Shown here in pieces: positions 8,653 through 17,743 of a DNA stretch of 64,000 nt. Source of the DNA: Pedobacter ginsengisoli (GTDB taxonomy: Bacteria; Bacteroidota; Bacteroidia; Sphingobacteriales; Sphingobacteriaceae); the NCBI RefSeq assembly GCF_030244015.1, contig NZ_JASSYX010000003.1, positions 744,001 through 808,000 on the forward strand, written 5' to 3'. Below the pieces are notes generated by a model. The model did no database searches. It was not told the origin of the DNA and saw only the letters and a list, made by a program, of their open reading frames with translations. Every line of letters starts with the position of its first letter. Position 1 is the first letter of the stretch. Position numbers and translations under genes: made by a program.

Positions 8653-10308
8653 ATGATGAAATCAATCTTAAAAGTGACACTTACTTCTGCCATGATCTTA
8701 TGTTGCAGCATATCCTCATTTGCAGCCGACATTACCATTAAGATCACAAAGCAGTACCTCAACTTCCCGATATCACAAAAGACAGACCGCAAGATCATGA
8801 AATTTGAAATGGGCGGCAAGGAAGTGCGCGAGTTCAAAATCAGGCTTGCTTCAGGGGAACCTGAATACTGGGTATTCTCGGACATGACAGCCTACAGGGG
8901 CAAGACCATAAAAATCAGCTATGATGGTGATGCCGCAGGACTGAGCAAAATCTACCAGGATGATAAAATAGCGGGACAGGATTCTTTGTACCAGGAAAAA
9001 AATCGCCCTCAGTTCCATTTTACAACAAAAAGGGGCTGGATAAATGACCCCAACGGTCTGGTATTTTATGAAGGCGAATACCACCTTTTCTACCAGCACA
9101 ATCCATATGAAAGGGAATGGGAAAACATGTCCTGGGGACATGCGGTAAGCAAAGACCTGGTGCATTGGGAGGAACTTCCTGTAGCTCTGCACCCGGATAA
9201 AGTCGGCACCATGTTTTCCGGTTCGGCCGTGATCGATTACGACAATACTTCAGGCTTCGGAAAACCCGGAAAGCCTGCTATGGTGGCGCTGTATACGGCA
9301 GACAATCCGGACAGGGAGGTCCAGTGCGTGGCTTATAGCCTGGACAAAGGACGTACCTTCACCAAGTACAATGATGGCAAGCCGGTGATTGACTCCAAAG
9401 AAAAATGGAACAGCAGGGACACCAGGGATCCGAGGGTATTCTGGTACAAGCCCGGTAAGCACTGGGTAATGGCGCTGAATGAACGCGACGGCCATTCTAT
9501 CTATACCTCCGCAAACTTAAAAGAATGGAAGTACGAAAGCCATACCAGCGGATTCTGGGAATGCCCTGACCTGTTTGAATTGGCCGTAGACGGAGACCAG
9601 AACAACAAAAAATGGGTGATGTACGGTGCTTCGAATACGTATATGATCGGCTCTTTTGATGGCAAAACTTTTAAACCGGAAAGCGGGAAGCATTACTTTT
9701 CGTCCGGGTCTATCTATGCCGCACAGACCTACAACAATATTCCGGAATCAGACGGGCGCAGGATACAGATCGGCTGGGGGCGGGTACCGCAGCAGGGAAT
9801 GGCTTTCAACAACATGATGCTATTGCCTACAGAACTGACGCTGAAGAAGACAAAAGATGGCATCAGGTTATACAGTCTGCCGGTAAAAGAGGTCTCTCAA
9901 TTGTTTACACCCGCGCAAAAATGGACCGATCTTAAATCGGATGATGCCAATGAAAAGCTGAAAGAATTTTACAATGCCGACCGTTTACGCATTAAAACAA
10001 CCATTAAGCTGTCACATGCCACTGAGGCCGGCTTCAACCTGTTTGGTCAGCGTCTGGTCGGTTATGACCTGAATTTTAATATGCTGAATGGAATGTTTTA
10101 TTCCCCTCAGGACCCGACCAGCATGGAACTGACTGCCGATATCTATGTAGACAGAACCTCTGTTGAAGTATTTATAGACGGCGGGGCCTATTCCTATTCT
10201 ATGGAACGGAAACCTGACCTCAATAATAAAGAAGGTTTTCACTTCTGGGGCAACAACATCGAAGTTAAAAATCTGGAGGTATTTACGGCAAAATCTATCT
10301 GGAAATAA
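8653..10308 (+). CDS. GH32 fructan hydrolase (levanase/inulinase type)
   Basis: A 551-residue secreted glycoside hydrolase of family 32. After the signal peptide comes an N-terminal extra domain of about 80 residues resembling DUF4980, common in Bacteroidota GH32 proteins. A five-bladed propeller follows with the catalytic triad: nucleophile Asp132 in WINDPNG, Asp259 in RDPRVFW and acid/base Glu303 in ECPDL. A C-terminal beta-sandwich contains the typical RTSVEVFIDGG. It should release fructose from levan, inulin or sucrose-like ends; linkage preference cannot be read here. The start could equally be the second Met, three bases later. It is the last gene of the operon and is followed by a strong hairpin. 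Confidence 0.93.
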   Translation: MMKSILKVTLTSAMILCCSISSFAADITIKITKQYLNFPISQKTDRKIMKFEMGGKEVREFKIRLASGEPEYWVFSDMTAYRGKTIKISYDGDAAGLSKIYQDDKIAGQDSLYQEKNRPQFHFTTKRGWINDPNGLVFYEGEYHLFYQHNPYEREWENMSWGHAVSKDLVHWEELPVALHPDKVGTMFSGSAVIDYDNTSGFGKPGKPAMVALYTADNPDREVQCVAYSLDKGRTFTKYNDGKPVIDSKEKWNSRDTRDPRVFWYKPGKHWVMALNERDGHSIYTSANLKEWKYESHTSGFWECPDLFELAVDGDQNNKKWVMYGASNTYMIGSFDGKTFKPESGKHYFSSGSIYAAQTYNNIPESDGRRIQIGWGRVPQQGMAFNNMMLLPTELTLKKTKDGIRLYSLPVKEVSQLFTPAQKWTDLKSDDANEKLKEFYNADRLRIKTTIKLSHATEAGFNLFGQRLVGYDLNFNMLNGMFYSPQDPTSMELTADIYVDRTSVEVFIDGGAYSYSMERKPDLNNKEGFHFWGNNIEVKNLEVFTAKSIWK

Positions 10309-10336
10309 CTCAGAGAGATTTCATGATCACCCGATA

Positions 10337-10375
10337 TTAAAAAGGAGATACGATTTAACGTATCTCCTTTTTAAT
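10337..10375. terminator. Bidirectional terminator between GH32 and ribonucleotide reductase
   Basis: A perfect stem (AAAGGAGATACG at 10341-10352 with CGTATCTCCTTT at 10359-10370) closes a 6-base loop and extends by A/T pairs on both sides. A T-rich run follows in one direction and an A-rich run in the other. It lies between convergent genes ending at 10308 and 10383, so it can stop both transcripts. Confidence 0.85.
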
Positions 10376-10382
10376 TTTACTT

Positions 10383-12938
10383 CTATCCGCACTTGGAAGA
10401 ACCGCAGTCCTTACAGGTCAGACAGCCCTCCTGATAATGTAAGTTTGTAGAGTTGCAATTTTGGCATTGCTGCTTTTTTGCCTCTGTACCATCTGGCACA
10501 TATCTTTTCAGGGCACGCGCAACACCATTTTTCCAGGTATTGATCGCTTCGTCCAGTTGCAGACTGTTGATCAGGTCGACAACTTTTTCTATCGGCATGC
10601 CATGTCTTAAGGTACTGGATATCAGTTTGGCATAATTCCAGTACTCGGGGTTAAATTTATAGGACAGTCCCTCGATTGTGGTTTTATGACCACGCTTATT
10701 TTTATATTGGAAGTCATACCGCGAACCGCCGTCGGCATCTCTGTTTTTAATGATCAACCCCTCATTTACCCATCTTGGAATCAGGATGCCATCTTCGTCA
10801 TCCGCAAGTCCGGTGAAGATCTCATAAGGCTTGCCGTCTATTAATCCGATAAATGCAATCCATTTATCCTTGCTGTTTTGGAAACGAACTACGTCAGCCT
10901 CGAGTACTGCCGGCCTTGTAGTCGGGAAAATGAGCCCGGCTGATTCTTCCCCGGCCTCTGGTTCTTCTTCTTTGTTTGCAATGAGCACACCAGATCTCGA
11001 ACCGTCCCTGTAAACGGTCACCCCTTTACACCCCGATTTCCAGGCTTCCATATAAAGCTGACCTACCACTTCCTCAGTCACATCAGCAGGCATATTGATC
11101 GTTACGCTAATGGAATGGTCTATCCACTTCTGGATATCCCCCTGCATTTTTACTTTTTTGAGATAATCAACATCATTAGAAGTAGCTTTATAGTAAGGCG
11201 ACAGGGCTACGAGTTCGTCCAGTTCTTTTTGTGTATAATTTTTCGTTAAGTCCTTTCCGTTCACTTCCATCCACTGCCTGAAGCGGTGATGAAAGACCAC
11301 ATATTCTTCCCAGGAATCACCAACCTCGTCTACGAAGTCCACGCGTACATCTTTATCATTCGGATTGACCTTCCTTCTTCTCTTATAAACAGGCATAAAT
11401 ACCGGTTCAATTCCAGAACTTGTCTGAGACATTAAACTGGTTGTTCCCGTAGGAGCTATCGTTAGCAAGGCTATGTTCCGTCTGCCATGTTCCAGCATTT
11501 CATAATATAGCTTTGCATCCGCTTCTTTTAAGCGCAGGATGAAAGGGTTGTTCTTTTCGCGTTCGGCATCAAAAATACCAAATGCACCTCTTTCTTTTGC
11601 TGTGTTGACAGAAGCCCTGTAAGCTTCAATAGCAATGGTCTTATGGATTTTTATGGCAAATTCCGAGCCTTCGTCACTACCGTAGCGCAGGCCCATGGCG
11701 GCCAGCATATCACCTTCAGCAGTGATGCCGATCCCCGTTCTTCTTCCTTCGTTTGCCTTGGTCTGGATGTTTAGCCAGAGGTTTTTTTCTGTACGTTTCA
11801 ATTCTTCATCTTCCGGGTCATCGGCTATTTTTTGCAGGATGGCATCGATCTTCTCCAGCTCCAGATCGATGATATCATCCATAATCCGCTGTGCGGCATG
11901 GATGTGCGTTTTAAAGAGGTCCCAGTTGAAAGACGCCTTTGCAGTAAAAGGCAGATCCACATAAGAGAAAAGATTAATTGCCAGCAGACGGCATGAATCG
12001 TAAGAACAAAGCGGTATTTCGCCACATGGGTTTGTAGACACCGTCTTATAACCCAGGTCTGCGTAGCAGTCAGGTACTGACTCGCGGATTATCGTATCCC
12101 AAAACAGAATTCCCGGTTCAGCGGACCGCCAGGCGTTGTGTACAATTTTTTGCCATAGCGCTGCAGGGTCGATCTCCTTTTTATAAAGCGGATCTGCACT
12201 GTCTACCGGGTATTGCTGCTGGTATGTATTGCCGGACTGTACGGCTTGCATAAATGCATCGTCTATCCGTACAGAAACATTGGCGCCGGTTACCTTACCC
12301 TGCTCCATTTTCGCATCAATAAAATCCTCTGAATCGGGATGTTTGATGGCGACAGAAAGCATCAGTGCCCCCCTCCTTCCGTCTTGCGCTACTTCCCGTG
12401 TCGAATTGGAAAACCTTTCCATAAAGGGTACGATCCCTGTAGAAGTGAGCGCTGAGTTTTTAACAGGGGAACCCTTAGGACGGATGTGGGACAGGTCGTG
12501 GCCTACTCCACCACGCCTTTTCATCAGCTGCACCTGTTCCTGATCTATTTTCATGATCCCGCCATATGAATCAGAATCGCCTTCGTTTCCAATAACAAAG
12601 CAATTGGAAAGCGAAGCAATCTGATAGGGATTACCGATGCCTGTCATCGGACTTCCTTGTGGAATGATATATTTAAAATCTTTGATCAGTTCGAAAATTT
12701 CATTTTCTGATAATGGATTAGGGTATTTCTGCTCAATCCTGGCGATCTCTCCGGCTATCCTCCGGTGCATGTCATCGGGGTCCTTTTCGAATATACTCCC
12801 ATAGGAATCCTTGAGTGCATATTTATTGACCCAAACCCTTGCCGCCAGGTCATCCCCTTTAAAATAAATCAGTGACTCCTTAAATGCCTCATCAGCAGTG
12901 TAAGTCACTTGTTTTTTAGATTGGTTTGCAATTTCCAT
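10383..12938 (-). CDS. nrdJ: Adenosylcobalamin-dependent (class II) ribonucleotide reductase
   Basis: An 851-residue class II ribonucleotide reductase, which uses adenosylcobalamin to generate the thiyl radical that reduces ribonucleotides to deoxyribonucleotides. Visible features are SLSNCFVIG (redox Cys), RRGGVG, the radical-site NPCGEIPL, and a C-terminal TSCPD-type domain ending in a Cys-rich tail (CQNC ... CLTCKDCGSSKCG) that carries the reducing cysteines or a zinc knuckle. I chose the ATG at 12938 rather than an upstream in-frame codon at 12986, because a -7 box lies at 12968-12975 between them and the shorter start fits the family. No cobalamin riboswitch box is recognisable in the short leader. 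The gene is monocistronic and divergent from hemW. Confidence 0.92.
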   Translation of the reverse strand: MEIANQSKKQVTYTADEAFKESLIYFKGDDLAARVWVNKYALKDSYGSIFEKDPDDMHRRIAGEIARIEQKYPNPLSENEIFELIKDFKYIIPQGSPMTGIGNPYQIASLSNCFVIGNEGDSDSYGGIMKIDQEQVQLMKRRGGVGHDLSHIRPKGSPVKNSALTSTGIVPFMERFSNSTREVAQDGRRGALMLSVAIKHPDSEDFIDAKMEQGKVTGANVSVRIDDAFMQAVQSGNTYQQQYPVDSADPLYKKEIDPAALWQKIVHNAWRSAEPGILFWDTIIRESVPDCYADLGYKTVSTNPCGEIPLCSYDSCRLLAINLFSYVDLPFTAKASFNWDLFKTHIHAAQRIMDDIIDLELEKIDAILQKIADDPEDEELKRTEKNLWLNIQTKANEGRRTGIGITAEGDMLAAMGLRYGSDEGSEFAIKIHKTIAIEAYRASVNTAKERGAFGIFDAEREKNNPFILRLKEADAKLYYEMLEHGRRNIALLTIAPTGTTSLMSQTSSGIEPVFMPVYKRRRKVNPNDKDVRVDFVDEVGDSWEEYVVFHHRFRQWMEVNGKDLTKNYTQKELDELVALSPYYKATSNDVDYLKKVKMQGDIQKWIDHSISVTINMPADVTEEVVGQLYMEAWKSGCKGVTVYRDGSRSGVLIANKEEEPEAGEESAGLIFPTTRPAVLEADVVRFQNSKDKWIAFIGLIDGKPYEIFTGLADDEDGILIPRWVNEGLIIKNRDADGGSRYDFQYKNKRGHKTTIEGLSYKFNPEYWNYAKLISSTLRHGMPIEKVVDLINSLQLDEAINTWKNGVARALKRYVPDGTEAKKQQCQNCNSTNLHYQEGCLTCKDCGSSKCG

Positions 12939-12967
12939 GTTTATAAAAAATGAATTAACTAATAATC

Positions 12968-12975
12968 CAAATCTA
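12968..12975 (-). promoter_or_regulatory. -7 promoter box for nrdJ
   Basis: On the minus strand this reads TAGATTTG, an exact match to the Bacteroidota -7 consensus TAnnTTTG. It predicts a leader of about 25 bases before the ATG at 12938. The -33 position shows only a partial match (CTG for TTG) at a spacing of 19. Confidence 0.55.
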
Positions 12976-13032
12976 ACAAACAGCAAACTTTAAACAGTCA
13001 TAATTGAATAAAGTTTACAAGAAAAATTTGTA

Positions 13033-13045
13033 ATATACTGTATAT
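13033..13045. promoter_or_regulatory. Palindrome in the nrdJ-hemW intergenic region
   Basis: ATATAC-T-GTATAT is a perfect 13-base palindrome in the AT-rich gap between two divergent genes, about 60 bases upstream of the nrdJ -7 box. It could be an operator. It does not match the NrdR box pattern well, and AT-rich DNA produces such palindromes by chance. Confidence 0.25.
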
Positions 13046-13127
13046 CAAAATATTGAATTTTTTCCACAATTAAAATGTTTACAAATTTTGGTGGCAATAT
13101 CCAGACCCGGCCAATAAACTGTCGACC

Positions 13128-13157
13128 TTGATACCAGAGTTAACTTCATTACCTTTG
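13128..13157 (+). promoter_or_regulatory. Promoter of hemW
   Basis: TTG at 13128-13130, 19 bases of spacing, then TACCTTTG at 13150-13157 match the Bacteroidota promoter (-33 TTG, -7 TAnnTTTG) fully. Only four bases separate the box from the hemW ATG, so the transcript should begin at or next to the start codon. Confidence 0.7.
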
Positions 13158-13161
13158 CAGC

Positions 13162-14301
13162 ATGTCAGGGATTTATATACACATACCGTTTTGCAAAAAA
13201 GCCTGCACTTACTGTGATTTCCATTTCAGTACTTCTTTAAAGTACGCTGATGATATGGTTGATGCGATCTGCACAGAGATCGTTCATAAAAAGAACAGGA
13301 TAACTGACCAGGTAGGGACTATTTATTTTGGCGGTGGCACGCCCTCGGTATTGCCTTTTAAGAGCTTTGAAAAGATCTTTGACACCATCACCCGGAATTT
13401 CTCAGTGGCTTCAGATGCCGAGATTACCATCGAAGCCAACCCGGATGACCTGGATGCAAAAAAGATCAGCGAACTGAGGCACCTGCCTGTAAACAGGTTC
13501 AGCATTGGGATCCAGTCCTTTTTCGAAGAAGACCTGCGCTGGATGAACCGGGCACACAGTGCTGCAGAAGCTGAATCCTGCATCAAGCGCAGTCAGGATG
13601 CAGGCTTTGAAAACCTGAGCATTGACCTGATCTACGGCTATCCGCTGCTGACTGACGGCAAATGGCTCAGCAATATCAACAAGGCAATAGCATTTGAAAC
13701 CCCGCACATCTCTGCGTATTCTCTTACGGTTGAACCCAGAACGGCTTTGGCCAGTTCGATAAAAAAGGGAAAGCAAATCCCCTTGAACGAGGAACAAAGT
13801 GCGGCCCAATTTATCACGTTGACAGAGAAATTAAAAGAAGGCGGTTTCGAGCATTACGAAATTTCTAACTTCAGCAAGCCCGGCAAATATGCGGTTCATA
13901 ATACCAATTACTGGCGTGGTGTTCCTTACCTGGGTATAGGTCCTTCTGCCCATGGCTTTGACGGACAGACCCGATATCTCAATATCGCCAATAATGCGGA
14001 GTACCTTAGTAAGCTTCAGCAGGGATCACTGGCAGAGACCATCGAAGAACTGAGTATCTACGACAGGTTTAACGAATATATCATGACTTCATTGCGGACT
14101 ATGTGGGGCTGCAGCCTGGATAAGATCGAAGCTGATTTTGGCATACCGTTCCTTGCGGACACGCTTAAAAACATAAAGATCTTTATAGAAAGGAACTGGC
14201 TGATCAATGAAGCTAACCGGCTGACCTTAACTCTGGACGGCAAGTTATTTGCTGACTATATTGCGTCTGAGTTATTTCTAACTGAAGCCGATCATCAATA
14301 A
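13162..14301 (+). CDS. hemW: HemW radical-SAM heme chaperone / coproporphyrinogen oxidase-like
   Basis: A 379-residue radical-SAM protein. It starts with IYIHIPFCKKACTYCDF, whose C-x3-C-x2-C cysteines (11, 15, 18) bind the 4Fe-4S cluster, and it continues with YFGGGTPS and the ISAYSLTVEP and GIGPSAHGF motifs of the HemN/HemW family. Length and motifs fit HemW, which binds and delivers heme, better than the longer HemN oxidase; the two are often confused. The promoter lies so close to the ATG that the mRNA is probably leaderless. An SDR gene follows after 12 bases, so the two are likely co-transcribed. Confidence 0.87.
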   Translation: MSGIYIHIPFCKKACTYCDFHFSTSLKYADDMVDAICTEIVHKKNRITDQVGTIYFGGGTPSVLPFKSFEKIFDTITRNFSVASDAEITIEANPDDLDAKKISELRHLPVNRFSIGIQSFFEEDLRWMNRAHSAAEAESCIKRSQDAGFENLSIDLIYGYPLLTDGKWLSNINKAIAFETPHISAYSLTVEPRTALASSIKKGKQIPLNEEQSAAQFITLTEKLKEGGFEHYEISNFSKPGKYAVHNTNYWRGVPYLGIGPSAHGFDGQTRYLNIANNAEYLSKLQQGSLAETIEELSIYDRFNEYIMTSLRTMWGCSLDKIEADFGIPFLADTLKNIKIFIERNWLINEANRLTLTLDGKLFADYIASELFLTEADHQ

Positions 14302-14313
14302 AACGTATACATT

Positions 14314-15102
14314 ATGAACAATAAGGTAATCTGGATTACAGGAGCATCGTCGGGCATTGGGGAGGCACTGGTCTATGCCTATAACAAGACCGGGGCTAAA
14401 CTGATCATCTCCTCCCGCAACCGGGATGAGCTCTACAGGGTAAAAGGAGCATGCAAGAATCCTGTGGGCATACACGTGCTCCTCCTCGACCTTGAAAATA
14501 CCGCAGCGCTGCCGGATAAGGCTGAAGAAGCGATCCGCATATTTGGGCACATTGACATGCTGATCAACAGCGGCGGAATGAGCCAGCGCAGCCTGGCTAT
14601 GGAAACCGGACTGGAAACGGAACAGAAGCTGATGAACATCAATTTTTGGGGAACGGTAGTGCTGAGTAAGGCGGTGATCGCTAAGATGATCAAAACTGGC
14701 GGAGGGCATGTCGTCTGCATCAGCAGTCTGGCGGGCAAGTTTGGCACCCGTTTAAGATCAGCTTACTCGGCTTCAAAACATGCTTTGCATGGCTATTTTG
14801 ACTCTTTGCGTTCCGAAGTTTACGACAAGAACATCAACATCACCCTGATCTGCCCGGGCTTCATTAAAACCAATGTTTCTATAAATGCGCTGACCGGAGA
14901 CGGCAGTCCGCAGGGTACAATGGACAGCGCCCAGGACAACGGTATGCCAGCCGGTGAATGCGCCAGGCACATCGTCGACGCCATCAAACAAAAAAGGGAA
15001 GAGGTCTATTTTGGAGGTAAAGAAGTGAAAGGCGTTTGGCTTAAACGGTTCTTTCCGCTGTGGTTCTCAAAATACATGCGTACGGCAAAAGTTACAAGGT
15101 AA
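14314..15102 (+). CDS. Short-chain dehydrogenase/reductase
   Basis: A 262-residue classical SDR. The cofactor loop TGASSGIG (residues 9-16), the active-site Ser in CISSLAGK and the catalytic Tyr151/Lys155 pair in YSASK are all intact, so it should be an active NAD(P)-dependent oxidoreductase. The C-terminal third (GGKEVKGVWLKRFFPLWFS) resembles the membrane-associated DHRS7-like subgroup. Substrate is unknown. It follows hemW by 12 bases, but no functional link is apparent. Confidence 0.87.
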   Translation: MNNKVIWITGASSGIGEALVYAYNKTGAKLIISSRNRDELYRVKGACKNPVGIHVLLLDLENTAALPDKAEEAIRIFGHIDMLINSGGMSQRSLAMETGLETEQKLMNINFWGTVVLSKAVIAKMIKTGGGHVVCISSLAGKFGTRLRSAYSASKHALHGYFDSLRSEVYDKNINITLICPGFIKTNVSINALTGDGSPQGTMDSAQDNGMPAGECARHIVDAIKQKREEVYFGGKEVKGVWLKRFFPLWFSKYMRTAKVTR

Positions 15103-15160
15103 ATTTTATGAGTTAATTACATTTTTCCTATATTCATTTGACCAAACGTCAAACACACAA

Positions 15161-16471
15161 ATGAATACGACAAAGACAACCTCGCTTCTGCTTGGGCTTT
15201 TGTTCATGCACGGAATTATCTGCCATGCAAAGAACAGCCCTCGTATAGAGCCGACAACCATCACTGTTCCTATAGGGGGAAACGGATGGTTAAGTAAAAA
15301 TTCAAAAGCGCAGATCAGACCCGAAGGACTGGTCAACTGGCGTGATCAGACCGACATCATTTCTATTTATTTCCGTGCGGAAACTGCCGGAGAAATTGAA
15401 GTGGCGCTAAGGATCAGTGTGCCGGAAGGAAAAAGCAGGATCAGCCTGAACGCTGAAGGAACTTCTTTGACCAAAGAAGTAAGTAACCTGGGTGCGGCTA
15501 TAGTCGCCATTGGAAACGTCAGCATCAAACAACCCGGTTATGTGAAGGTAGAACTCAAAGGCATCTCCAGGACGGGGGATGTATTTGCTGAAGTTTCTGA
15601 CCTGATTGTGAAAGGGGATGCAGTTGCCAATGCCGCTTATGTCAAAAACAATGAGGGAAATTTTTTCTACTGGGGGCACCGGGGACCATCTGTACACCTC
15701 AATTACCAGGTACCAGATGCGGCCGGGCCGAAAATAGAATGGCTTTATACCGAGATCATCGTTCCCGAAGGGGAAGACAAGACCGGTACCTATTACATGG
15801 CCAACGGCTTTAGCAGCGGCTATTTTGGGATGCAGGTAAATTCTGCGGCTGAACGAAGAATATTGTTTTCCATTTGGAGCCCTTTTAATACAGATGATCC
15901 AAAATCCATTCCCGACAGCATGAAGATCGTTCTGTTGAAAAAGGGAAAAACTACAAAAACCGGTGAATTTGGAAATGAAGGCTCAGGCGGACAAAGCTAT
16001 ATAGTTTATCCCTGGAAAACAGGCAAGACTTATGCTTTTTTAACCCGGGCACAACCAAACGATGCGAAGAAAACTACGACGTACACCTCGTATTTTAAAG
16101 ATGTTGAAAAAGGAATCTGGCAACTGGTGGCCAGTTTTGAACGGCCGCAGTCGGCGATCTACCTAAAGGGGCTGCATTCTTTCCTGGAAAATTTCGATCC
16201 CGGCACCGGTGACCAGCCGCGTATGGCAAATTATAAAAACCAATGGGTGGCCAATGCTGATGGTAACTGGCATGAAATAACCGTTGCTGCTTTTTCAGCC
16301 GACAATACCGCCCGGAAAAATTACAGGAAGGATTATGCCGGCGGGACGGCCAAAGATTCTTTTTTTCTAAAGAACTGTGGCTTTTTCAACAATTTCACAC
16401 CCATTAAAACACCCTTACAAAGACAATCGTCCGGACAGCATCCTGAAATAGATTTCGCTAAACTGCCATAA
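15161..16471 (+). CDS. Secreted DUF5077/DUF3472 protein
   Basis: A 436-residue exported protein with a signal peptide (cleavage near CHAKN). An N-terminal beta-sandwich of the DUF5077 type (about 30-150; IPVGGNGWLSKN-like opening) precedes a DUF3472 domain (about 165-420; markers FYWGHRGPSVHLNY, ERRILFSIWSPF, FGNEGSGGQSY, YPWKTGKTY). Both families are uncharacterised and often sit near polysaccharide-degrading genes in Bacteroidota, which suggests, but does not show, a role with surface glycans. Its 3' end overlaps the convergent DUF1501 gene by 14 bases. Confidence 0.8.
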   Translation: MNTTKTTSLLLGLLFMHGIICHAKNSPRIEPTTITVPIGGNGWLSKNSKAQIRPEGLVNWRDQTDIISIYFRAETAGEIEVALRISVPEGKSRISLNAEGTSLTKEVSNLGAAIVAIGNVSIKQPGYVKVELKGISRTGDVFAEVSDLIVKGDAVANAAYVKNNEGNFFYWGHRGPSVHLNYQVPDAAGPKIEWLYTEIIVPEGEDKTGTYYMANGFSSGYFGMQVNSAAERRILFSIWSPFNTDDPKSIPDSMKIVLLKKGKTTKTGEFGNEGSGGQSYIVYPWKTGKTYAFLTRAQPNDAKKTTTYTSYFKDVEKGIWQLVASFERPQSAIYLKGLHSFLENFDPGTGDQPRMANYKNQWVANADGNWHEITVAAFSADNTARKNYRKDYAGGTAKDSFFLKNCGFFNNFTPIKTPLQRQSSGQHPEIDFAKLP

Positions 16472-17726
16472 CACCGATTGTTTTACCATTCCAGTCAGGA
16501 AACAGCACCTTGTCATTGTGAATGCCAAGGTGCTTGTCTGCAACCTCGCTAAAGACACTCCTGAAATCGGTTGTAACAGCAAGGTCCCTGCCGTCCTCCA
16601 GGTTCTCTATGGAAAGCGGGTTTACAAGACCGTGTACCTTTCCTCCGCTAACCCCGTTCCCCAATATAAAATTGCAGGAGCCGCGGCCATGATCGGTTCC
16701 GCCTGTACCATTCTGTTTTACCGTACGTCCGAACTCTGTCATGGTCATCACAGTAACGTCGTCCTGCAGTGTGCCCATGTCTGCCCAGAAAGCCATAATG
16801 CTTTCGCTAAGGTCATTCACATTGCGTGCGAAAATTCCAGTTTCAGTACCCTGGTTAAAATGCGTATCCCATCCGCCGGACTCTGCAAAAGCAACTTCCA
16901 TACCTACATCCATTTTAATCAGCTGGGCAATCTGTTTTAAAGAATTGCCCAATGAAGTGTTAGGATATACTGCATTGTTTGCGGGCTTATAATTCCTGAC
17001 ATCCGTTTTTTGAAGCATCTTGATCGCCTCAAAGCTCTCTTTACCGGTTTCTTTAAGAAATCCTGAGGAAGTCTGGTCATACAGGTCCTCAAAACTTTTT
17101 GCGGCCATGTTGGCTCCCTTCAGGTTTCCTCTCATCTGTATGTTAAAATCCTGCAGGTTGCTGATCGCCACAGCCGGATTATCACCATAAAAAGATCTCG
17201 GCAGGGAAGAAGTCAGGCTGACTCCCTGAAAAGGCGTCGCACCATCATGCCCCAGCAATCCAACCGCCCGGTTTAGCCAGCCACTTTCTGTACCTTTTTT
17301 AAATGGAGTGCCTGATTCCATAAAGTCCTGGGCATCGAAATGAGAACGGGTATTATTGGGCGATCCAATACCGTGAACGATGGCCATTCTTTTATCTCTG
17401 AACACTTGTTCAAATGTGGCCATAGCTGGGTGCAGACCAAAGCGCCCGTCCAGATCAATGAGGGGCTTATTTTTACCGCTACTGGCGGCAGACATAAATA
17501 AGGTTGGTCTTGCTGCTTTCAGATACGGGTCGGTGAAGGGCGTTACGGCCATCAATCCGTCCATAGCTCCGCGCTGGAAGATACAGACCATGATTTTTTT
17601 TCTTTTAAACAAGCCCGGCGGTTTCGTTCCCGCCACTGCGTCGATCAAAAATCCGGGCACTCCACCCAGCCCGATTCCAAATAAGGCCAGGCCTCCTGAT
17701 TTTATAAATCCTCTTCTTGAAGTCAT
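16458..17726 (-). CDS. DUF1501 family exported protein
   Basis: A 422-residue protein beginning SRRGFIKSGGLALFGIGLGG, a twin-arginine signal. The remainder matches DUF1501, a family with an alkaline-phosphatase/sulfatase-like fold: FQRGAMDGL, HFDAQDFMESG, SGGWDTHFNQG and MTEFGRTVKQNGTGGTDHG. Biochemical function is not established. It is the downstream partner of the DUF1800 gene, 17 bases away, a pairing conserved across many phyla. The 3' end overlaps the convergent DUF3472 gene by 14 bases. Confidence 0.85.
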   Translation of the reverse strand: MTSRRGFIKSGGLALFGIGLGGVPGFLIDAVAGTKPPGLFKRKKIMVCIFQRGAMDGLMAVTPFTDPYLKAARPTLFMSAASSGKNKPLIDLDGRFGLHPAMATFEQVFRDKRMAIVHGIGSPNNTRSHFDAQDFMESGTPFKKGTESGWLNRAVGLLGHDGATPFQGVSLTSSLPRSFYGDNPAVAISNLQDFNIQMRGNLKGANMAAKSFEDLYDQTSSGFLKETGKESFEAIKMLQKTDVRNYKPANNAVYPNTSLGNSLKQIAQLIKMDVGMEVAFAESGGWDTHFNQGTETGIFARNVNDLSESIMAFWADMGTLQDDVTVMTMTEFGRTVKQNGTGGTDHGRGSCNFILGNGVSGGKVHGLVNPLSIENLEDGRDLAVTTDFRSVFSEVADKHLGIHNDKVLFPDWNGKTIGVMAV

Positions 17727-17743
17727 GATGGTCTGCTTTAAAT

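Noticed and set aside
12939..12986. Longer start for nrdJ at 12986
   Set aside because: A consensus -7 box lies inside this stretch, and the shorter start fits the family.
12939..13161. Cobalamin riboswitch upstream of nrdJ
   Set aside because: No B12-box-like sequence was found and the predicted leader is too short.
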